In this document: one piece after another, positions 6,664-13,718 of the stretch | How positions within the stretch are numbered: position 1 is the first letter of the stretch | Layout of the letters: every line of letters starts with the position of its first letter | NCBI GenBank assembly: GCA_003650785.1 | Contig: QMRW01000027.1 | Span: 1-13,718 of the forward strand | Length of the DNA stretch: 13,718 nt | From: Thermoprotei archaeon | GTDB taxonomy: Archaea > Thermoproteota > Thermoprotei > Thermofilales > B20-G17 | Reading direction: 5' to 3' | Position numbers and translations under genes: made by a program | The notes under the pieces: generated by a model | Database searches by the model: none | Told to the model about the DNA's origin: nothing | The model's input: the letters and a program-made list of their open reading frames with translations, nothing else

Positions 6664-6671
6664 CTTTTATA
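6664..6671 (-). promoter_or_regulatory. Orphan TATA box upstream of the DedA-like gene
   Basis: The minus strand reads TATAAAAG, a close match to the archaeal consensus, but it is 125 nt or more from the next start codon once a start site near 6642 is assumed. It may drive a longer leader for the DedA-like gene or a small RNA in 6518-6642, or it may be chance in AT-rich DNA. Confidence 0.25.
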
Positions 6672-6710
6672 GGGGTTATTAGAGCTTCTAAAGAGAATAC
6701 ATCCGGAAAA

Positions 6711-8864
6711 CTAACCTGTAGAGAAGCAATACATGAGTTCCTGAGTTACATAGTGTAATAGGCTTTTGAATACATTAGCTTCCCCCTCTACTGTGTAGAG
6801 ATAATTAAGACCACTGGGTCTAGGATTGACTTCGAGTAGAATTGGAACAATCTCTCCACTTTGATATTCCAGCACTATATCAATTCCCATGAACTTGAGC
6901 ATACTTCTCTCACTTAGACCATAGTTAATAGCTCTTCCAACCTTACTGCATACATCCGATAGTATGCTGGCTATATCGGACCTCTTATGTGATAACTTTA
7001 CTCTTCTCAAAGTTTGATCGTAGTATAGGTTATCTAGAGCTACATGAAGTGGTATTGGCCTGCCCCCATGGATCATAGAGGTTATAGGGTGTTTGGATAC
7101 TAGTGCAAATCCGGATTCCATGCAGAAATTCCTACCATTCCACGAACTTATCAATCTCAAGCTTAGATACTCATCCTTATACTTCACATTTCCTCTAAAT
7201 TTCTCAACTATCACGTCATCATACTCCGTGAGTAGTTGTATGTACTGTACTATAGGACTTCCCTCTCGTATAGAGCTCGGACTAGTTTTGAACACTCTAA
7301 CTCCTATACCCTCTGTACTGTGATCGGGTTTGACAACTATTGTCTCGCTCATGTTCACAAGAGGCTTCAAGCATTCAACTATACCTCTCATATCGGTTCC
7401 CTTAAGTATCGCTACATACTCTGGCATAGTGATGTCCTTACAATACCTCTCTATGAGTCTATGAGTCGATAGCTTACTTTCTACTCTACTAGTAGCCTCG
7501 TAGGGGTTTAATCGAAGTACTCTTAGGCCTCTGAGGTATTTTGAAAGCTCTCGATGAGTACTGCGTTCACACATAGGATTCAGGCCGAGAACTAGGCATG
7601 AATCTACTTCAATAGGAGCTCTGAGAGTAATCTCCCTTATTTCACCATGAGTATTCATAGTAATGAGCCTATTAGTAGCCAGTCTATCTCCGATAGTGAA
7701 GAGCCAGCCCAATTTAACAGCTATGAAATTTATCTTTGTAGGGTTGGAGGCAATATTATATTCATAGACATCGTGATACATGTCCCATAGGCTATTGAGA
7801 AAGGATTCGTTTAGATCAGAGAATAGGATAGCGAGATTTATAGTACCATCCAGCTCTTTCTGTAGCTCCTCAGAGGATATAGATGAACAACAGGGTCCTA
7901 GGTATGTAGTTGGTAGTACTACCCTACTATACTTACTTAGTACCATTAGAGCTATTAATCTCGGGAACTTTGATGAGAAGAGTATTGGTACTAGTAAATC
8001 GCAGTCCCTATAGTAGTGAACTGTTCTGAGATAGAATGCTAGTCTCTTTTTACGGGCTAAGTTTTCCAATGTCCGTACACTTAAGTAATCCTTAATCTCT
8101 CTTAGGATATATTCAGAGAAAGTGTAGAGAAAGTATCTCTCACGTACTTGAATCTCCTCTCCAGTGATATCACTAAATCTCGACTTAAGCTCGTGTATTA
8201 GTTCACTAAAGCCTCCGAGGATCGCAGTATCTATACTATCGATATGGAGTTTTAGAATTTCTAGTACTTCATCTAATACACTGTCTATTGAGATATTTTG
8301 GATTATCATCATTGAGAAGCATGTAGGTGCATATCTCACAGCATCGGATATACTGATAGATTTCAGTATGTTAAGGAGATCTCTGCAAGTTCCACGTCCT
8401 AGAAGGAGTAATCTCACTATATCCAAATCTCTTAAGCCTATATAATACCTATATACTAAGTCTATAATTGAAGCGAAATTGTATCCATGTAGTATGCTCT
8501 TTACTATTTCTCGAATTTCTCTATTAAGATGTTTTACTCTCGATTCCAGCATTAATTTTATGGGTACATCATCTGCAGAAAATACTACTCTTTCATATAC
8601 TCTCCATCCAGCCTCTACATGATTGAGATAGTCTAGTATAGGATTATCCAGTTTCCTTCTCCAGCTAAAGTACAGGTCTACTATCTTATCTACTGTGTTC
8701 TCCATTCTACAGATGCGAGATATACTACTCAGGGGCATTGTTTCCATAGTTCTCACTGAGATTCGGATATTCGGGCTCTCTATAGTGCTCTCCTTCATTT
8801 CATATTTGAAGTGTGTGATTAATTTATCTCTTTTAACCTTTAGAAAATCTTGAATATTCTTCAT
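6711..8864 (-). CDS. Large protein with C-terminal ATP-grasp ligase domain; N-terminal two thirds unassigned
   Basis: 717 residues. The C-terminal third is a well-formed ATP-grasp domain: a K..THRLIE pre-domain (464-472), the nucleotide-binding strand and glycine loop VVKPDHSTEGIGV (510-522), the hinge VIVEKF (551-556), a lid with SMIHGG (596-601), and the metal-binding end IDIVLE...LLEVNPRPSG (661-685) with E678, N680 and R682. It should couple ATP hydrolysis, through an acyl-phosphate, to joining a carboxylate with an amine or thiol. Residues about 370-460 look like the usual pre-ATP-grasp fold. Residues 1-370 are mostly helical and I do not recognise them. There is no signal peptide. ATG 8862-8864 is used; no clear leaderless TATA spacing or Shine-Dalgarno was found. 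It follows the giant dehydrogenase/ATP-grasp frame by 130 nt on the same strand, so co-transcription and a joint pathway are likely but unproven. Acceptor and donor are unknown. Confidence 0.75.
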   Translation of the reverse strand: MKNIQDFLKVKRDKLITHFKYEMKESTIESPNIRISVRTMETMPLSSISRICRMENTVDKIVDLYFSWRRKLDNPILDYLNHVEAGWRVYERVVFSADDVPIKLMLESRVKHLNREIREIVKSILHGYNFASIIDLVYRYYIGLRDLDIVRLLLLGRGTCRDLLNILKSISISDAVRYAPTCFSMMIIQNISIDSVLDEVLEILKLHIDSIDTAILGGFSELIHELKSRFSDITGEEIQVRERYFLYTFSEYILREIKDYLSVRTLENLARKKRLAFYLRTVHYYRDCDLLVPILFSSKFPRLIALMVLSKYSRVVLPTTYLGPCCSSISSEELQKELDGTINLAILFSDLNESFLNSLWDMYHDVYEYNIASNPTKINFIAVKLGWLFTIGDRLATNRLITMNTHGEIREITLRAPIEVDSCLVLGLNPMCERSTHRELSKYLRGLRVLRLNPYEATSRVESKLSTHRLIERYCKDITMPEYVAILKGTDMRGIVECLKPLVNMSETIVVKPDHSTEGIGVRVFKTSPSSIREGSPIVQYIQLLTEYDDVIVEKFRGNVKYKDEYLSLRLISSWNGRNFCMESGFALVSKHPITSMIHGGRPIPLHVALDNLYYDQTLRRVKLSHKRSDIASILSDVCSKVGRAINYGLSERSMLKFMGIDIVLEYQSGEIVPILLEVNPRPSGLNYLYTVEGEANVFKSLLHYVTQELMYCFSTG

Positions 8865-8994
8865 TTATTAAGTTAAATCTTAACTGTAACCCCGACATCT
8901 TAGATATTGTGACTAAACATACATTCTAAGTACTCTGATCGTAGTTCGAGTAAACTGAGTGTATTTCCTATCTTGTTAGGTAATGGGATAAGAT

Positions 8995-11900
8995 CTATTT
9001 TCTTCCGAGAGCCCTAAGATATCTCTCACCTACTATGGCCAGGTTTATGAGTATTGGATCTACGGATTCCCCAGCTCTACCTCTTTTTTCTAACTCTCTT
9101 TCATATTGATAGAAGAGACCCATACCTATATTCTCCTCTATAGGGACGACTTGCCACTTAACTATACTACCTTTTTCATCATAAACTGGTTTTAGCATTA
9201 AATCTGATAGATTGATCATTGGAATATAGTACGGATAGCCAGCTAGACTACTCCTTATGGGTATCCCCTCCTTCTTAGCGAAGATAGGAGCATATAGTTC
9301 CATCATCTTCATGGTAGCCTTCGAGATTCTCTCCATTTCATCGAATATGTACTGGAACTCTGGCTTCAACATCTCTCTTTCGAAGAGGAATAGTTGACCT
9401 CCTTGACCATAGTTTGCTATAGCCTTTACATGTATTAACATGATCCATCCTGTTATCTGAGGTTCTCCATAGGGTAGTTGGGTAACGTAGTTTCTGAAAT
9501 TCCAGTAGAGTGGAGTACTATCCTTCACTACTATTCCCAGTGAGTTAAATCTCTGTTTGATCATCTCAAGTGCCTTTTCTGTAAGAAGATCCCTAGGTTT
9601 GGATTCTATAAACTCCTGAACTACAACATCATCTCTCGGTAATATCTCATTTAAGATAAAGTCTACAGCATAATCGAAACCATAGAATGCTATATTTCCA
9701 AACTCATCCAATACATTCTCCCTATTTAGACTACCATTGGGCTTACGTAGTAGTGCTGTAATTGTACCCCTACCACCGGATTCTGTACTGGTCTTTATGA
9801 TGACTTTAGGATGTCTTTTAGAAAAGTCTACCAGTACTTTCTCTACGAATTCTCTCCTCTTCTCTAAGGGTATCTCTCTAATATCAACTCTAAGTATATT
9901 GACTTGGTCTATAAACGGAATCCTATCCTTAGGAGGTACGAGTTTATTATAGTACTCTATCATATGCGGAAGTTCTGTCTTCTTGTAAGTCAATCTATCA
10001 ATAATCCTAGATTGATTTAGTGGAACTCCTAATTTTTCAAGTGTTTGGTCTAGGAACCATGGATGTGTAAAGTGTGGGAATACTACACTTGCTAGTATAG
10101 GTGTTTTAAACCTAATGAATACGAGTCTACCTTCCTCTCCTATCTTCTCATACTCCTTACGTAGCCGTGGATCCACTATAGCCTTAAGTATCTTATTCTT
10201 TCCTCCAGCCTTTCTATATTCCTCCTCTGTTAAGTACATCAATCCATAATCTACATATGCAACTCTTTTACCACTAACTGGATCCTTACCTATCCTCATA
10301 TAGTTCGTCATTATGATGTTCTTATCGGGACCCTTTCCTCTATGATGATATGGAGCACGTTTAAGGAAGGTCATTGCTGTAGTGTTCCCCAAGTTGTACA
10401 GTATTACTACATTTACTCTTCTCTCATGCTCTATAGCACTTGGATCTACCTCGTCTAGTACTTCCGGTATAAAGAAGCCATCGTGATATAGTGTAGCTAG
10501 ATCTCGTAATCTAGCATAACCCAGTACGAGTTTAGATGCTTCTAGGTATCCATCTCTAGCAGCTAAAGGATCTCTATCTATTCCTATGGTAAGTAGCTTT
10601 TCAACATCCTCGGGATCTAAGAGCTTTAGCTCTGTCCTCTTAGTCAATACTTCTCTGATAAAGCTATAGAGCCATTTATGTCTCCTAGCCATAAGCTCGA
10701 AAAGCTCTCTCCTGGTAAATACATCACGATACTCTCTATCCTTTGAAAAGCTGGCTCTAGTGTATAGGTAGGGCATGTAATCAAATATATGGCAGTTTAA
10801 TGTTCTATCGAAGAATCTAGCGACAGCGGCCCACACCTCCCTCCAGGTTCCAGCTGTAGAGGTCAGTTCTAGGGCAAGTGCTATATCCACTAATTCAGCG
10901 GCCATAGCTATGAGCTCCAGTCTATCCTTATCACCACTTACTTCACGAGCTAGATCTGATAGAATATCCATAATCCTACTATGTGATACTAGAGTAATAC
11001 CTCCCAGCTTTAGAATATTCTCCTCTAGGAAGTTTGCTACATTGTTGGCAGCTGTCTCATCTTTGATTTCCCGTGTGAGCTCTACTATGGTGTAGCATGT
11101 GTGAACGAGGTACTTAGCTATAGTCTCATCGTCCACACGGGGTCTTGGACTACCCAATATGTTCATAGCCTCATTGTACATCTCAGTAAATTTCTTCATC
11201 TCGACCTTCCGGGAATACTTACTCATGATCAGCGCTCTTCTCTGTCTACTCCTTATAAGTCTCCTCTGAACCGCCTCCCACTCTTCTCTCAACTCTCCCT
11301 TCAGAGCACCTCCTAGTATTATCTCAGCTTCACGTCTAGCTCTTCTTCTCAGTAGGAATAGTTCTACTATCCGATCTACATCTTCTCCATGAGGATTTCC
11401 TCTAGACTTCGAATTAGTGTTCTGTACACTTTCAGGTATACTTGCTATGGCATCATCAAACTCCTCTCTAATTCTATTCACATAATCCACAAACTCACTA
11501 TACTCTTCAAATTCACGTACTTTAGACTCTAGTACAAACCTTCCTCCGAGGATTAGGAATGTCCCAAAGTCCAAGTCTTTTAGACTTAGACCACCACATA
11601 CTCTATCGAGTACTCTCTCCATGATCTCATACCTTTTGCTTATATCCTCCAGTAGACTCATATCGATACCCAGTTCCTGCCTCTCTCTAAGTCTTCTAAC
11701 CTCATCTAGAGTTTCCTCATCGATATTCTTAGTTATAGCATCTAGAATTTCCTGAGCTCTGTGATAGTTCCTCTCTAGAAGACTTTGGAGTAGTTTCTCC
11801 GCTCTATCTCTCTCCTCCTCCATCTCCTGTTTCCACATTTCGATGATCTCATCAGAGATACCTATGGCTACGTAAGTTCCTCCGAGTGCTAGCCACTCCT

Positions 11901-13718
11901 TCACTAGATCCTTATCTAGTACCAATCCTCTAGCACCAGCTGTACCGTCTACTAGTGCTAGTGCACTATTGGGATTTCCTCTTCTCATTAGGAAGTTCAA
12001 TCTAGGTAAATCGTATACTAGTTCCAGTAGTTCTGGATGTGGTATACCTAGGCTTAGTACATCTAATCCTTCCACTCCTTTTTCAGGATCCCTCTCTATA
12101 CCTCTCAAGTAAACTATAAGCCAGTGAACTCTTCCTCTGATCTTATTCCACAGTACTCTTGATATTCCATCTATACCTCTAAGTTCTGGCCACTTCTCGA
12201 AGTTCAGTCCGTAGGTATTCACTCTATCCTCTAGTCTATCTATCTCTACACCATAGTCCTTTAGTACATCTTCTATTATTCTGACCAGGATCCTAGGCCT
12301 ATCTATAGCTCTAATTGCTCTGCCTTCTTGATCATAGTCTACTATCCAGTCTTCAATACGACTTCCGTAGAGTTCGATATTACTTCTTATATCATCCTCA
12401 CTCATTCCCTCTTCGAGGAGAATTTCTATGAGGGCTTCAGCTCTTTTCCTCAATGTTATCTCACTATCGAAGAGCCATTGCTTAGCGTCTATTAGAGGGT
12501 CTATGACTCTTATTTCAAAGGGCACATCATGATGATCGAGGCCTAAAGAGACTAGTCTTTTCACAACATTCCATCTCAATCTCCTTAGTCTATCATCTGA
12601 CTTTGTAAGAGCTAGGAATAGTTCGAATTCTGTGCTCATTCTACTATCCTGAACTCCCGGTTTGTATGATGCCTGTAGTCCTACTCTGGCCTCGGAGTCT
12701 TTATGGACCTTTGGATTTCTTTTCCTAGCGAGTTCGAGTGCATGATATATATGTGCTGCTGTAAAGTAGGGCATAAAGGTATTGACTATTCTAGATGGAA
12801 TATATCTCTGTTCGTATAGCTCTCTAGCTACTTCTCTTAGATAACTACTCCATTGATCATACCCTCCTCTAAGTAAATTCACTATATCTACTACATGCTC
12901 TAGATCTACTGGATACATACTTAGGCTAGGTACTCGACTTAAGTATTCTCTTAACCTCTCTACCACAGCCTCCCTCCACTCTAGGGCATCCTCATATAGG
13001 GGTCTCATCTCGAGTAGTTCATTGACTAGTTTTAATATACTGTCATGAAGGTGCTCTGGAATACCTAGCTTTGATAGTATGTCCCTCTCCTTCAGACTGA
13101 GTACATAATTAACGAAGAGGCCATCTTTGGGTATACAGAATCCTCCATATCCTCTACCCGGCCATAGTATAAGATGTGTTGGTCTCATGTTTATGTAGGA
13201 GATCATAGAGTAGGCATTTGCACCCATAGCTTCAGCTGTTAATGCTAATATATTAGCGAACGCATAGTTATCGTCTCTAGAGGCATTTTCTAGTGTCTTC
13301 TGTCCCTCCGCGCAGGCTGTATTCGGTAGTATGTATGCCCCCTCAGGGGAGATATTGACGAGATCGTAGAGTTCTTTAGTAGTCCTACCTGCTTCCCTAT
13401 CAAGGGGACCTATAGGTTGTCCTTGTTCTACTACAGAAGCTATCTCTCCTGGACCTAAATCGACTCTACTTGGAGTATATGCTAGATTATACCTCTTCCT
13501 CGGACCGGTAGCCTCGTACTTGAATTTCTTGAGTTCACTACTTAGTCCATGTCTAGCAATCACTTCTTTACGAGCTGTAGATACTGCTAGATCTAAGTGG
13601 TCTCTGATATATCTTCTAGCTAACTCTATTAGTCTTATACCGCGCCTTCCTCTAGAAGGCTTAAGGGATTCTGGGTCTACTACAAACTCCTTAAGTACTC
13701 TCTCTCTAGCCTCTACTA
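8995..13718 (-). CDS. Giant fusion protein: nucleotide-sugar (UDP-glucose/ManNAc) dehydrogenase-like N-terminus, unassigned middle, ATP-grasp C-terminus; 5' partial
   Basis: The frame is open to the right edge, giving at least 1573 residues. The in-frame GTG at 13561-13563 is not the start, because 51 more open codons precede it. Numbering here starts at that GTG. Dehydrogenase motifs occur in family order: LAYTPSRV..G (27-37; usually SPERV.PG), ACAEGQK...N (K89, N93), a helix with ANILAL, WPGRGYGGFCIPKD (C143, D147) and VGLQASYKPGVQDSRMS (294-310), then VIDP (353-356). K...N, C...D and the K-to-C spacing match known catalytic residues of UDP-glucose dehydrogenases, but the PER glutamate is Ser32. 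The Rossmann half must lie beyond the edge. Residues about 380-1050 are helical, charged, partly coiled-coil-like (about 571-610, 680-800), and unrecognised. Residues about 1180-1490 form a divergent ATP-grasp fold: N1183...K, IIKTSTESGGRGT (1255-1267), VVVQEF (1313-1318), and IEEN (1475-1478). Likely a bifunctional nucleotide-sugar oxidation and ligation enzyme (inference). Confidence 0.75.
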   Translation of the reverse strand, partial: VEARERVLKEFVVDPESLKPSRGRRGIRLIELARRYIRDHLDLAVSTARKEVIARHGLSSELKKFKYEATGPRKRYNLAYTPSRVDLGPGEIASVVEQGQPIGPLDREAGRTTKELYDLVNISPEGAYILPNTACAEGQKTLENASRDDNYAFANILALTAEAMGANAYSMISYINMRPTHLILWPGRGYGGFCIPKDGLFVNYVLSLKERDILSKLGIPEHLHDSILKLVNELLEMRPLYEDALEWREAVVERLREYLSRVPSLSMYPVDLEHVVDIVNLLRGGYDQWSSYLREVARELYEQRYIPSRIVNTFMPYFTAAHIYHALELARKRNPKVHKDSEARVGLQASYKPGVQDSRMSTEFELFLALTKSDDRLRRLRWNVVKRLVSLGLDHHDVPFEIRVIDPLIDAKQWLFDSEITLRKRAEALIEILLEEGMSEDDIRSNIELYGSRIEDWIVDYDQEGRAIRAIDRPRILVRIIEDVLKDYGVEIDRLEDRVNTYGLNFEKWPELRGIDGISRVLWNKIRGRVHWLIVYLRGIERDPEKGVEGLDVLSLGIPHPELLELVYDLPRLNFLMRRGNPNSALALVDGTAGARGLVLDKDLVKEWLALGGTYVAIGISDEIIEMWKQEMEEERDRAEKLLQSLLERNYHRAQEILDAITKNIDEETLDEVRRLRERQELGIDMSLLEDISKRYEIMERVLDRVCGGLSLKDLDFGTFLILGGRFVLESKVREFEEYSEFVDYVNRIREEFDDAIASIPESVQNTNSKSRGNPHGEDVDRIVELFLLRRRARREAEIILGGALKGELREEWEAVQRRLIRSRQRRALIMSKYSRKVEMKKFTEMYNEAMNILGSPRPRVDDETIAKYLVHTCYTIVELTREIKDETAANNVANFLEENILKLGGITLVSHSRIMDILSDLAREVSGDKDRLELIAMAAELVDIALALELTSTAGTWREVWAAVARFFDRTLNCHIFDYMPYLYTRASFSKDREYRDVFTRRELFELMARRHKWLYSFIREVLTKRTELKLLDPEDVEKLLTIGIDRDPLAARDGYLEASKLVLGYARLRDLATLYHDGFFIPEVLDEVDPSAIEHERRVNVVILYNLGNTTAMTFLKRAPYHHRGKGPDKNIIMTNYMRIGKDPVSGKRVAYVDYGLMYLTEEEYRKAGGKNKILKAIVDPRLRKEYEKIGEEGRLVFIRFKTPILASVVFPHFTHPWFLDQTLEKLGVPLNQSRIIDRLTYKKTELPHMIEYYNKLVPPKDRIPFIDQVNILRVDIREIPLEKRREFVEKVLVDFSKRHPKVIIKTSTESGGRGTITALLRKPNGSLNRENVLDEFGNIAFYGFDYAVDFILNEILPRDDVVVQEFIESKPRDLLTEKALEMIKQRFNSLGIVVKDSTPLYWNFRNYVTQLPYGEPQITGWIMLIHVKAIANYGQGGQLFLFEREMLKPEFQYIFDEMERISKATMKMMELYAPIFAKKEGIPIRSSLAGYPYYIPMINLSDLMLKPVYDEKGSIVKWQVVPIEENIGMGLFYQYERELEKRGRAGESVDPILINLAIVGERYLRALGRK

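Noticed and set aside
9737..11316. Plus-strand open frames of 60-80 codons inside the giant gene
   Set aside because: They are antisense to a strongly protein-like frame with family motifs and have Ser/Leu-rich shadow composition.
13561..13563. GTG as the start codon of the giant protein
   Set aside because: The frame stays open for 51 more codons to the window edge. The dehydrogenase homology begins immediately after the GTG and would lack its Rossmann half, so the true start lies outside.

Overview
The window looks like a compact chromosome segment from a hyperthermophilic archaeon, most likely Crenarchaeota/Thermoproteota. The evidence is the heavy use of AGA/AGG, ATA and CTA codons, start codons preceded by AT-rich TATA boxes about 26 nt upstream with no leader, and archaeal versions of several protein families (PP1-arch phosphatase, aKMT/Dot1-like methyltransferase, P. 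furiosus-type alanine aminotransferase). I cannot name the genus. There are no tRNA or rRNA genes, CRISPR arrays or recognisable insertion sequences.

Layout, left to right. (1) 45-1499, minus: a Wzx/RfbX-type polytopic membrane flippase. (2) 1500-2119: a 620-bp non-coding stretch, large for this compact DNA, with three abutting palindromes and two short perfect hairpins. (3) 2120-2653, plus: a small class I SAM methyltransferase of the aKMT4/Dot1-like type, convergent with (4) 2663-3424, minus: a membrane-anchored LpxH-like metallophosphoesterase that lacks the usual Asn of its GNHD motif. (5) 3545-4759, plus: a PLP aminotransferase whose stop codon overlaps that of the convergent (6) 4756-5607, minus: a PPP-family protein phosphatase. 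(7) 5774-6517, minus: a DedA/SNARE-associated membrane protein. (8) 6711-8864, minus: a 717-aa protein with a C-terminal ATP-grasp ligase domain. (9) 8995 to the right edge, minus: a giant open frame of at least 1573 codons that has no real start inside the window.

The giant frame is the most interesting object. Its N-terminal part carries the ordered signature of nucleotide-sugar (UDP-glucose/UDP-ManNAc) 6-dehydrogenases: the TPSRV segment (PER in the family), the AE..K...N catalytic Lys/Asn segment, the GGFCIPKD catalytic-Cys motif, and the YKPGVQDSR UDP-binding-domain motif. The last ~320 residues form a divergent ATP-grasp domain. Between them lie roughly 650-800 residues I cannot assign. 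Immediately downstream on the same strand is a second, unrelated-looking ATP-grasp protein (gene 8). A dehydrogenase that makes a sugar carboxylate, physically joined to a fold that activates carboxylates with ATP, suggests a single enzyme that oxidises a nucleotide sugar and then ligates an amine or other nucleophile to the new uronate. That is inference, not something seen directly.

The membrane genes (Wzx-like flippase, DedA-like protein, anchored LpxH-like phosphoesterase) would fit lipid-linked glycan assembly and carrier recycling, but they are separately transcribed, so the link to the giant enzyme is only contextual. The methyltransferase, aminotransferase and PPP phosphatase look like ordinary housekeeping or signalling genes.
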